NCBI RefSeq assembly: GCF_018413525.1
Contig: NZ_JAHCDD010000019.1
Coordinates: 1-64,000 of the forward strand
Direction: 5' to 3'
From: Acidovorax sp. CCYZU-2555
Lineage (GTDB): Bacteria > Pseudomonadota > Gammaproteobacteria > Burkholderiales > Burkholderiaceae_C
Length of the DNA: 64,000 bases
The position numbers and the translations under genes are program-made. Of the stretch, positions 48,982-57,800 are shown one piece after another (position 1 is the stretch's first letter; each line of letters opens with the position of its first letter). The notes beneath the pieces were generated by a model. It was not told the DNA's origin. It made no database searches and saw only the letters and a list, made by a program, of their open reading frames with translations.

Positions 48982-49428
48982 TCAGCCGGCCAGCGCGGCC
49001 TTCACGGCGGCAGACACCTGGCCCATGTCGGCCTTGCCTGCGAGCGCGGTCTTGACGGCGCCCATCACCTTGCCCATGTCGCCCGGGCCCTTGGCGCCGA
49101 GTTCGGCGACGATGGCCTGCACGGCGGCAGTGACTTCCTCGGCCGACATGCGCTGGGGCAGGTAGACCTTGAGCACTTCGAGCTCGGCCTTTTCCTTGTC
49201 GACCAGGTCCTGGCGGTCAGCGGTCTCGAATGCGGCGATGCTGTCCTTGCGTTGCTTGATCAGCTTGTCGACGATGGCGATGATCGCCACGTCGTCGAGC
49301 ACCACGCGTTCATCGACTTCCTTTTGCTTCATGGCCGCCATCAGCATGCGAATGGTGCCCAGGCGCTCGCTGTCCTTGGCGCGCATGGCGGTCTTCATGT
49401 CTTCGGTAATTTGGTCTTTGAGGCTCAT
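48982..49428 (-). CDS. GatB/YqeY domain-containing protein
   Basis: A 148-residue protein with the YqeY pattern (MKTAMRAKDSERLGTIRML, then ERLGTIRMLMAAMKQKEVDE and GAKGPGDMGKVMGAVKTALAG). It is a tRNA-amidase-related domain protein of unsettled role. It follows rpsU by 98 bp with a terminator-like stem between the two. In many proteobacteria rpsU, yqeY, dnaG and rpoD form one operon; here a terminator ends yqeY and the next gene is on the other strand. Confidence 0.93.
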   Translation of the reverse strand: MSLKDQITEDMKTAMRAKDSERLGTIRMLMAAMKQKEVDERVVLDDVAIIAIVDKLIKQRKDSIAAFETADRQDLVDKEKAELEVLKVYLPQRMSAEEVTAAVQAIVAELGAKGPGDMGKVMGAVKTALAGKADMGQVSAAVKAALAG

Positions 49429-49464
49429 GGCAAGCTCCTGAAAGTGGAAAACGGAAATCGGAAA

Positions 49465-49501
49465 ACAAAAAACCCGCGCCTGGCGTCCCGAGCGCGGGTT
49501 T
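49465..49501 (-). terminator. Rho-independent terminator or attenuator after rpsU (minus strand)
   Basis: AACCCGCGC...GCGCGGGTT hairpin with TTTTTT on the minus strand, between rpsU and yqeY. It likely reduces yqeY expression relative to rpsU. Confidence 0.8.
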
Positions 49502-49526
49502 GCGGCTTTTGAAGGCCGGCTTGAGC

Positions 49527-49739
49527 TTAGTACAGCTTCTTGGGCAGCTGCATGCTGCGAACGCGCTTGTAGTGACGCTTCACGGCGGCTGCCTTCTTGC
49601 GCTTGCGCTCGGAAGTGGGCTTCTCGTAGAACTCGCGAGCGCGCAGGTCGGTCAGCAGGCCGAGCTTTTCGATCGTGCGCTTGAAGCGACGCAGAGCGAC
49701 GTCATAGGGTTCGTTTTCTTTTACGCGGATGGTGGTCAT
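49527..49739 (-). CDS. rpsU: 30S ribosomal protein S21
   Basis: A 70-residue basic protein with the S21 signature ([37 protein letters not shown]). It is the last protein to join the 30S subunit and helps 16S rRNA base-pair with mRNA leaders. Length and sequence are normal for beta-proteobacteria. Confidence 0.97.
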   Translation of the reverse strand: MTTIRVKENEPYDVALRRFKRTIEKLGLLTDLRAREFYEKPTSERKRKKAAAVKRHYKRVRSMQLPKKLY

Positions 49740-49870
49740 TAGCTAATGTTTCCAAATATTTGTTGCCGACAGCGGGAGCACGGGAGATCGAGCCTGTGCG
49801 CCATGTGCGGCGGTTGTTCCCCGTCTATAACTAGTATTGGCCGACGGGGCATTGCCAGCAAAGCCAAGGA

Positions 49871-51103
49871 TTATAGACCAGTTATGGCCGGCTGCAGCGA
49901 ATTCGCGCAGGCATGTGCGCTCGCCCAGGCCCACTGGAAGTTGTAGCCGCCCAGCCAGCCCGTGATATCGACCACTTCGCCAATGCAGAAGAGCCCGGGC
50001 TGGGTCTTGCATTCCATGGTCTGCTGCGACAGCACGCGGGTATCGACACCGCCCAGCGTGACTTCGGCTTTCTTGTAGCCTTCGGAGCCGTTGGGCGTGA
50101 TTTCCCAGCGGCTCAGGCGCTCGGCGAGGCGGTTCAATGCCTTGTCGGATGCTTCGGCAATGGGACGCTGCAGTTCGGCGTCCTGGGCCACCCAGGCATC
50201 GGCCAGGCGGCTGGGCAGCCAGGTCGTGAGTTCGTTGGCGATCAGCTTGCGCGAGCGCAGCTTGGCCTGGGCCAGCGCCGCGGATAAATCCACATTGGGA
50301 GCGAGGTTGATCGACAACGGCGTGCCCGGCTGCCAGTAGCTCGAGATCTGCAGCACGGCCGGGCCCGACAGGCCGCGATGGGTGAACAGCAGGTCTTCAT
50401 GGAAGGCCATGCGTTCCTTCTTGCTGCCGGTGCTGATTTCCACGGGCAGCGCCAGGCCCGACAACTGCGCATAGGGCTCCCAGGCCGCGCCGTCGAAGGT
50501 CAGCGGCACCAGGCCGGGCGTGCGCTCGATCAGCGGCAGGTCGAACTGCTGGGCCAGGCGATAGCCGAAGTCGGTCGCGCCGATCTTTGGAATCGACAGG
50601 CCGCCGGTCGCGATCACCAGGTTGGGCGCGCGCACCGGGCCGCGGTCGGTGGCCAGCAGGTAGCCGTCTTCGCCGTGCGAGACATTGCCCACCTTGCACG
50701 GCTGCCAGCGCTCGACGCCGCCGGCCGCGCACTCGGCGAGCAGCATGGCGATGATGTCTTCGGCCGAGCGGTCGGCAAACAGCTGGCCCTTGTGCTTTTC
50801 ATGGTGGGCAATGCCGTGGCGGTCCATCAGCGCGATGAAATCCGCGGGCGTGAAACGCGACAGCGCCGAGCGGCAGAACTGCGGATTGCGGCCGACGAAA
50901 TGCTTGTGCGGCTGGCGCACATCGAGTTCGCGGTTGGTGAAATTGCAGCGCCCGCCGCCCGAAATGCGGATCTTCTCGGCGACTTTTTCGGCATGGTCGA
51001 TGAGCAGCACCTTGAGGCCGCGCTGGCCCGCCTGGGCCGCGCAGAAAAGGCCGGCAGCGCCGGCGCCGAGAATGATGGCGTCGTAGGAAAGAGGGGTGGT
51101 CAC
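49871..51103 (-). CDS. NAD(P)/FAD-dependent oxidoreductase, HI0933/YhiN (BaiN) family
   Basis: A 410-residue flavoprotein. An N-terminal FAD-binding GxGxxG region (DAIILGAGAAGLFCAAQAG), KIRISGGGRCNFTN (the family signature), NLVIATGGLSIPKIGATDFG and a C-terminal FAD segment FCIGEVVDITGWLGGYNFQW are present. Members are widespread with mostly unknown substrates. No partner gene is adjacent. The opposite-strand thioesterase start lies about 135 bp away. Confidence 0.93.
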   Translation of the reverse strand: MTTPLSYDAIILGAGAAGLFCAAQAGQRGLKVLLIDHAEKVAEKIRISGGGRCNFTNRELDVRQPHKHFVGRNPQFCRSALSRFTPADFIALMDRHGIAHHEKHKGQLFADRSAEDIIAMLLAECAAGGVERWQPCKVGNVSHGEDGYLLATDRGPVRAPNLVIATGGLSIPKIGATDFGYRLAQQFDLPLIERTPGLVPLTFDGAAWEPYAQLSGLALPVEISTGSKKERMAFHEDLLFTHRGLSGPAVLQISSYWQPGTPLSINLAPNVDLSAALAQAKLRSRKLIANELTTWLPSRLADAWVAQDAELQRPIAEASDKALNRLAERLSRWEITPNGSEGYKKAEVTLGGVDTRVLSQQTMECKTQPGLFCIGEVVDITGWLGGYNFQWAWASAHACANSLQPAITGL

Positions 51104-51237
51104 AGGCAGGCAGGGCAGGTCGGGGCGCCGAAGGCGCGGGTGGGCGCATTGTCCCCGAGCCGCGCGCGCCGGCCCCGGAGCGCACGCGAATAGCCCGCGA
51201 ACGGCCGCTGGTTCGGCATCTTTTTACAATCGCCGCC

Positions 51238-51735
51238 ATGAACCAACCTGCACACCAACTCAGCATGACCGTGCTGATGTCGCCCGACATGGCCAACTTC
51301 TCCGGGAACGTGCACGGCGGCGCGATTCTCAAGCAACTCGACCAGGTCGCCTACGCCTGCGCCAGCCGCTATGCGGGCCGTTATGTGGTCACGCTGAGCG
51401 TGGACCAGGTGATGTTCCTGCAGCCCATCCATGTGGGCGAGCTGGTGACCTTCCTGGCCAGCGTCAACCACACCGGTACCTCGTCGATGGAAGTCGGCAT
51501 CAAGGTGGTGGCCGAAGACATTCGCAACCAGAGCGTGCGCCATGTCAACAGCTGCTTCTTCACCATGGTGGCCGTGGACGACGATCGCAAGACCGTGCCC
51601 GTTCCGCCGCTCAAGCCCGCCAACTACGACGAACGCCGCCGCTGGGGCGCGGCCGTGCTGCGCAAGCAGATCCGCAAGGAGCAGGCCGAACGTTACGAGC
51701 AGGTGCGGCAAGCCGCGGCAGCGGAAACCATCTGA
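51238..51735 (+). CDS. Acyl-CoA thioesterase, YciA-like hotdog fold
   Basis: A 165-residue protein with the acyl-CoA thioesterase hotdog domain (MANFSGNVHGGAILKQLDQV, conserved Asn-x-x-x-Gly-Gly motif; VDQVMFLQPIHVGELVTF). It hydrolyses acyl-CoA to the free acid and CoA. Chain-length preference is unknown. It lies convergent to cobA, with 7 bp between the stop codons. Confidence 0.92.
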   Translation: MNQPAHQLSMTVLMSPDMANFSGNVHGGAILKQLDQVAYACASRYAGRYVVTLSVDQVMFLQPIHVGELVTFLASVNHTGTSSMEVGIKVVAEDIRNQSVRHVNSCFFTMVAVDDDRKTVPVPPLKPANYDERRRWGAAVLRKQIRKEQAERYEQVRQAAAAETI

Positions 51736-51742
51736 CCTGAAT

Positions 51743-52534
51743 TCAGGCCGCGTGCTTTGCCTGCGAAGGCGCGGCTGCCCAGGCGGCAACGCCTTGCACC
51801 ACATCGCCCACGACGATCACGCTGGGGCTGGCAAGCTTTTCTGCGTCTATGGTTGCCTGCAGGGTCGCCAGCGTGGTCACCGCATGGCGTTGGCCGGGAA
51901 GCGTCGCGTGCTGGATCACGGCCACGGGCGTCTGCGGCGGCAGGCCTTGCAGCAGGCCCTGCTGGATATGCGCGGCGCCGCGCATGCCCATGTAGATCAC
52001 CAGCGTCAGGCGCAGGTCGCGCGCCGTGGCGGCGAGCTGCACCCAGTCAGTATCGTCGGCGCCGGGCTGGGCATGGCCCGTGATGAAGACCACGCCGCGC
52101 GCATGTGCGCGGTGGGTCAGCGGCGCGCCCAGCGATGTCAGGCCGGCCAGACCGGCGGTGATGCCGTTGACGATCTCCACTTCGATGCCCGCTGCGCGCA
52201 GGTGCTCGACCTCTTCGCCGCCACGGCCAAAAATGAACGGGTCGCCGCCCTTGAGTCGCACCACGTCATCGCCGTCCAGCACGGCCTGCAGCATCAGCTT
52301 TTCGATGAACGCCTGGGGCGTGCTCTTGCAGCCGCCGCGCTTGCCCACATAGACGATGCGCGCCGTGGGCGAGGCATGGGCGACGATGGCATCGCTGACA
52401 AGGTCGTCGACCAGCAGCACGCTCGCGGTCTGTATGGCCTTCAAGGCCTTGATGGTCAGCAGCTCCGGGTCGCCGGGGCCGGCGCCCACCAGGGTGCAAC
52501 GGCCTGCGGGCCGGGAAGAAGTGGAGTGGTTCAT
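51743..52534 (-). CDS. cobA: Uroporphyrinogen-III C-methyltransferase
   Basis: A 263-residue SUMT with the SAM-binding motif LVGAGPGDPELLTIKALKA and VRLKGGDPFIFGRGGEE. It methylates uroporphyrinogen III twice to precorrin-2, on the path to siroheme and cobalamin. There is no fused CysG dehydrogenase/ferrochelatase domain. Siroheme is needed by nitrite and sulfite reductases. It lies 12 bp downstream of ybiB on the same strand, so the two are co-transcribed; this pairing is common in Burkholderiales nitrogen-assimilation loci. Confidence 0.95.
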   Translation of the reverse strand: MNHSTSSRPAGRCTLVGAGPGDPELLTIKALKAIQTASVLLVDDLVSDAIVAHASPTARIVYVGKRGGCKSTPQAFIEKLMLQAVLDGDDVVRLKGGDPFIFGRGGEEVEHLRAAGIEVEIVNGITAGLAGLTSLGAPLTHRAHARGVVFITGHAQPGADDTDWVQLAATARDLRLTLVIYMGMRGAAHIQQGLLQGLPPQTPVAVIQHATLPGQRHAVTTLATLQATIDAEKLASPSVIVVGDVVQGVAAWAAAPSQAKHAA

Positions 52535-52546
52535 GGCGGAACTCCG

Positions 52547-53512
52547 TCAGGCGTGGGGCGCCGGTGGGGTCTGTGCGGGCGCGGCTTCCAGCGCCTGCAC
52601 GATTTGCAAAATAAACGCGACCTGTTGAGCGATCGCTTCGGGCACGGGCAGTTCGCCCGCAAGTACGCGGCGAGTGTAATCGGCCGTGGTCGCGACATCG
52701 ATGGCTTCGGGCAGGCCCGCCACTTCGCTGGCCGTTCCCGGCTGCTGCTCCTGCAGCACGCGGTGCGCGCCGTGCACAAAGCCGTCGTAGCGCGGTGAGC
52801 GGCGCGGGTCGGCCACCACTTCACCTTCGAGCCCGCGCGACAGCAGCGCGCTCGCGCCCTGGCCCTGCAGGCATTCCTGCAGCATGCTCGCGTATTCGGG
52901 ATGGGTATAGCTGGTGATCAGCACACTGGGGCCGGCGCAAGGGATATACAGCTTGGCCGCGCTGTGGCCCGGATTGCGCAGGCCTATCACTTCGCGCACC
53001 GCCAGCAACCGCGCCAGGCCGGGCTGCAGTTCGCCCGTGGCAATGTGGGCGACTGTGCCAGGCGCAATGGCCGGCAGTTCAGCCGTCAGATCCTCGGGCG
53101 CATGCGTGGCGGCAATGCCCAGCGCTTCGAGCACATCGCTGGCCAGCACCCGGCGCGCTTCGGTGCGCATGCCGTGCAGCAGCACCGGCAGACCTTCGCG
53201 CGCCAGCAGCAAGGCCAGCAGCGGCGTGAGCACGGGCAGCCGGCGCGCGCCGTTGTAGCTGGGCAGCACCACGGTAGGGCGGCTGCTCGCGGCGAACTTG
53301 CGGCTGCGCGCATGCAGCGCATCGAGAAAGCCGCCCATCTCGTCGGCCGACTCGCCCTTGATGCGCATGGCAATGCAGAACGCGCCGATCTCCAGATCGG
53401 TGACCTGGCCGTCGAGCACCTGCCCCAGCAGATCCTGCGCCTGCACGCGCGTGACCGCACGCGCGCCCCGCGCGCCGCGGCCTATGTCTTTGATGTAGTG
53501 GCTGATGCCCAT
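52547..53512 (-). CDS. ybiB: DNA-binding protein YbiB (TrpD2, anthranilate phosphoribosyltransferase-like)
   Basis: A 321-residue protein of the glycosyltransferase-family-3 fold (QDLLGQVLDGQVTDLEIGAF, IAMRIKGESADEMGGFLDAL, then VLITSYTHPEYA). It resembles TrpD but lacks the usual PRPP-binding Gly-Thr-Gly-Gly loop, and E. coli YbiB binds nucleic acid. It heads the operon with cobA. The region upstream of its start is AT-richer. Confidence 0.88.
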   Translation of the reverse strand: MGISHYIKDIGRGARGARAVTRVQAQDLLGQVLDGQVTDLEIGAFCIAMRIKGESADEMGGFLDALHARSRKFAASSRPTVVLPSYNGARRLPVLTPLLALLLAREGLPVLLHGMRTEARRVLASDVLEALGIAATHAPEDLTAELPAIAPGTVAHIATGELQPGLARLLAVREVIGLRNPGHSAAKLYIPCAGPSVLITSYTHPEYASMLQECLQGQGASALLSRGLEGEVVADPRRSPRYDGFVHGAHRVLQEQQPGTASEVAGLPEAIDVATTADYTRRVLAGELPVPEAIAQQVAFILQIVQALEAAPAQTPPAPHA

Positions 53513-53832
53513 GAATCGCTACCTGGATTGGTTGGTAGCGGTATTTTCGGGCATTTTTTAGAACTTTTTGTTATATGTAGCTGCGCGCTGCATCGCCTAG
53601 CGGAAGAAATCTCGTTGACGCATGAACCGGGCAACTGGATAGGTCGTGCGTTTGTTGCTAGGAAGATGGGTAAAGGCGCACGCTACCGATCTGCGACAAC
53701 GGCTTGCTTTGACTTTAGGCGCCTACTGGCGGGCTTGATGTCCGCTTCGTCGGCGACCGAATTACATGATGTAATTTTTGGGGAATCTTTAGAAAGATGT
53801 CTGAGTGATGAATTCTTTATCTGATTTGATAA
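53513..53832. other. Low-GC spacer between ybiB and the putative immunity gene
   Basis: In 320 bp I see no gene I can support. On the plus strand, in the frame ending at 53824, about 70 codons are open from a TTG at 53612, without homology that I recognise. A perfect 15-bp palindrome (ATTACATGATGTAAT, 53761-53775) is followed by TTTTT. It could be the decayed end of the cassette, an operator or a weak terminator. GC content is near 50 per cent, below the genome level. Confidence 0.45.
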
Positions 53833-54036
53833 TTAAAGGGTTGACCACTTTACGTTGAATTCGCTTAGCTGATTTTCAAGGTATACTTTATTTTCAAACC
53901 AATAATCAAAAATTTGGTTGTTGTTTTTTATATAAATATAATATCCGCCAGTGCTTCCTTCTCGATCATCGTAGATGATGAGTTGCCAACCACAATAATC
54001 TCCGGAAATAATTAATCCTTCTTGGGTTACAGGCAT
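53833..54036 (-). CDS. Putative immunity protein (CdiI-like), 67 residues
   Basis: A 67-residue acidic, aromatic-rich protein (ISGDYCGWQLIIYDDREGST, then YYIYIKNNNQIFDYWFENK). It has no signal peptide or membrane helix, so it would act in the cytoplasm. It starts 9 bp after the stop codon of the CdiA-like gene, on the same strand, and shares its low GC content (about one-third). A small cytoplasmic gene directly after the toxin end is the standard place for a contact-dependent-inhibition immunity gene. Its pairing with this toxin is inferred. Confidence 0.7.
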   Translation of the reverse strand: MPVTQEGLIISGDYCGWQLIIYDDREGSTGGYYIYIKNNNQIFDYWFENKVYLENQLSEFNVKWSTL

Positions 54037-54045
54037 GGGATTATC

Positions 54046-54876
54046 CTAGTCAATGTAAGGGACATGGTTGTTGGATATGTATTTTCCGCTTGCGGGGTCT
54101 TTGATTGCGAAGTGTACATGAGGAATCCCTGGTTGGTGAGTGCCTTGCAGTGATCCCAAATCAATGCGAAACTCTCTTGTGCCATCTGCACTACGGAATA
54201 CACCAGAACCGGGCTGGCCTATTTCTCGATAATTGGCGCCTAGGTATTTTTGACCCGCTGATAGTGCTTCGTCACTCGTTAGAACTATGGAGCTGGTGAA
54301 ATTTCTCTTTCCAGACAATGTTTCATTAATTATTGCATCGACTCTCTGAAGGCTTTTTTCTCCAATTTCTATTTCTCTGTTGTTATTTTTGAACTTCTCC
54401 CAATTGCTATTCTTTTCAATGAAAATCAGCGAAGTTTTTTCATTTTTTATATCTGATTTTGTTTTGCTTGCTGCTTCTTCAATGATTTTTTTGGCGAAAT
54501 TCTCTGTGGACTCTTTTGATTTTTTAATTATTCCACCTGCTGGGATAATTCCAATCGCAGCCCAAAGCCTGTTAATTTCCTCCCCGGTAAGACTGCTCTT
54601 CCCGGTGATCAACTGTGCAACGGACTCAAGACTTCCATAGATCGGCACAAGCTCAAGCATCGCTTGCGACAGTCGCTCCGCCTGCTGCTGCGTCAGCGTA
54701 TTACTCTCGCTAATTGCTGCCAAATTAACGGCGATTTCCAGCTTTGCGACTTGCTGATCGATACGCCTGAAGTCTTCCTGCGAGCAATTCGTTCCGCATT
54801 CATTGAGCAAACGCGCATTTTCCTGGGCCAGCGTTCGTCTGACACCTGGGAACGGACTATGACTCACATAGTTGTT
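54046..54876 (-). other. CdiA-CT-like toxin region (part of the exoprotein gene)
   Basis: This is the segment after the NNYVSHSPF delimiter. Its 3' two-thirds (about 54046-54640) are strongly AT-rich, unlike the high-GC rest of the gene. Late motifs (SDEALSAGQKYLGANYREIG, SGVFRSADGTREFRIDLGSL, and His residues in PHVHF and NNHVP) suggest a compact enzyme, perhaps a nuclease, but I cannot name its family. Confidence 0.6.
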
Positions 54877-57800
54877 TGCGGCCTGAGTGAAAGCCGCAGC
54901 TGCCCCTTTCGCTTGACCGGCCGAGCCAAGCGCGGTGGCGACCGCAATGTTCAATACGTCTCGAACACCTGAAGGCAAGTTCAGTTCGGCAATTTTCTCG
55001 CCTATGACCGGAAGAAAGGTAGAGCTGATTGCCGCGCCCGCTGCGCCTTGAAGTCCGCCAGAGAGTACCCCAATTGCGCTGTGCAAGGCCCTTCTATATT
55101 CGCCGCCTTCTTCCCATTTCTCGGCAGTTTCCTCGTCGGCAGACTGCCTTGCGGCCAGGGCCTGTCGGTCGGCATGGATACTTGCGGCTTTGCCCGCCTG
55201 CTGCCCAAACGCCGCCGCAATTTTTGCATTGGCCTCCTGCTCCGTCATCAGCTTGTGACCATCCCAGTTCTTGGTAAGTCCTGGGTTGGCATCTTCGGTA
55301 CGCACATCGCGGTTGATGCTGGCCACGGCTTCGGCGGCGGTCTGGCCTGTTTGGGCGAGTTGGGCCGCTTCGTCGGTGATGACGAGCAGGCCGGGGCTGA
55401 CGCCGCTGCGCGTGGTGCTGCGCTCGCTGCCGCGGTCGCGGCTGATGCCGGCGGCGGCGCTGCCTGGCCGGCCCTGGTTGTTCACTGACCATTTGGCGGG
55501 GTCTGTGACTGTGTCGCTGCCGGTGGACTGGCCCGGTTTCTGGCCGCCCCTTGTGATGCCGGCGGAGAAATTGATGCCGCTGGCCTCGAAGTCGCTGCGG
55601 TTCTCTATGTCGCTGTGAATCAGCGTGGCGGTGACCAGGCGGTTGCGTTGGTTGTCGATCGCATTCTGGTTGCTGGCGATCACTCCGCCTATGAGGTGGG
55701 TCTTGCCCTTGACCTCAATGTCAAAACCGTCGTCTCCGGCTTGAATGCCGGCAGGCGTGCCCGTGCTGGCGAAATCGCCCCGGGCGCGGCTGGCGCTGTA
55801 GCCGGCGCTGCCTGCGGCATAGCCCATGCCCAGCGCCACCGAGCCGCTGGCATTGCTTTGTCTGCCTTCGAAACGGCTGGTGTCCTGCAGGCTTTCGATG
55901 GTCAGATTGCCGCCCACGCGGCCCAGCACTTTGGGGCCGCTGATGACGGCCTCGCGCATCAGCATGTCGCCGCCGGCATGAAAGTCCACGCCTTCGCCTC
56001 CGGAGATCCGGGTTTTTCGGTGGATCTGTTCTTCGCTCAGTGTCTGGCCCTTGCCCTTGCTGCCGCTGGCGCTCACGACGGGGCCGGTGGCGCTCAACGA
56101 CAGTCCTAAGCCCGCGCTGCGGCTGCTGTTGCTGCTCGATTCGCGGCGGGTGTCGGGCGTGGTCAGCAAATCGATGCGGTTGTCGGAAATCAGCGTGGCT
56201 TTTTTGCCGGCATGGACCTGGCTGTCCTGGATCAGTAGATTGCTTTCCTTGCCCGCGCCGGTGGCCTTCAGATTGACATTGCCGCCGGCGAGTACCTGGC
56301 TCTGGCGCGAAGAGCTGCTGGTCCACGAGCGTTCGCTCTGGCTTTTGCTGCTGCCCAGCGTGAGGTTGAGGCTCAGGCCAGGACCCTTGCCGTTGGCCAG
56401 CCCTTTGAGCACGTCCTGCTGGGTATAGATGTTGAGCGCGGCCGTGGCCGCGGCCAGCGCCTGCATGCGGCCGTCGCTGGTCTTGCTGGCCGCATCGGCG
56501 AGGCTGGACGCGGTTTGCGCAATGCCTATCACGGGCGATGACAGCGAGAGGCTCAGGCCGCTTTGCTTGAATTGGCTGCGCGAGCTGCCTTTTTCGGTCT
56601 CGGGGCTGCCGGTGATCTTGATGTTCTTGGCCTGCACGTTGACATCACCTGCAGGCGCGAAGAGGTCGCTGCCGACCTGGCGATAGGCATTGCCAGCGGT
56701 GATGTCTACATTGCCCTCGCGGCTGCCAACGGCGGAGGCGGCGCTGGCCGTGCGTGTCAGGCGCTGATCCGTGCTCTGGCGCTGGCTGCCTATCATGACG
56801 CCCATGCCGCCGCTGCCGAAAACGCCGCTGCGCGTGCTCAGGTGATGGCTTTGCTGACTGGAAGTTTCTGGCGCCGCCAGAATGCTCAAATTGCCCTTGG
56901 CCTTGAGCTTGGTGTGCGTGTCGGAAAGCACATTGCTGGCGATGATGGCCATGTCCTGGCCGGCCTTGATTTCCACTGTCTTGCCGCCGAAGTTGCTGGC
57001 CTGCGTGCCGGTGGCTTCGACCTGGTGGGTATAGGTCGTGCTGCTGGAGCTGAGAAAACCCGAGCGTCGGCTGAAATATGCATCATCGAGCGCTCGCGTG
57101 GTCTGGCCTGCCGCGATTTTCACGTGCCGCTGCGCTTCGACCAACAGATGTTCGCCACTCTGGACCTGCGCAGCGCGCGCATCGATGTCTCTGCGCGCCA
57201 GTATCTGCGTCAGGCCCTGGGTATAAATCTGCGTGCCGACTTCCTTGCTGCCCTGCACAAACAGATGATTCTTCGGGTTCCAGGTGACGCTCGCGTCGTG
57301 GGTGGTGGTGACGGTGCCCAGGGTCACATCGCGCTGCGCGATAACGGATGTTTTGCTGCCTTCGACGGCGTTGGTCATCTGCACGCCGAGCAAGGTGATG
57401 TCGCGGCCCGCGGACAGGTGCAAGCCCGATGGGGCAGGGCTGTCGGCTGTGTTTGGGCTGGGCGCGGCGCCGGCGATAAGCTCGTTCACGTTGAACTTTT
57501 CCTGCTGAGCAGGGAGCAACGCAAATGCCGCCACCTGGTCGACCACGGTGTTGCCATGCGGCGCGCTGCGTGTGGTCGAGGCCGCATTGATATCGCGCTC
57601 GGCATGCGCCAGCAGGACCTCGGTGGCCGAGATGGTTCCGCCCTCTACATTGATATCGCGCGCGGCATGCAGGCCCACTCTCTTGCCGGTGATGTTGCCG
57701 GCCACATTGTTGATGTCGTGGGCGTCGATCTTCACCAGATTGCGGCCGGCAATGGTGGCGCTGTTTTGTACGTTCTGATCGGATTCGAAGCGGATTTCGT

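Noticed and set aside
53612-53824. A 71-codon plus-strand frame next to the immunity gene
   Set aside because: It starts with TTG, has no clear ribosome site or homology, and lies in a non-coding low-GC stretch.
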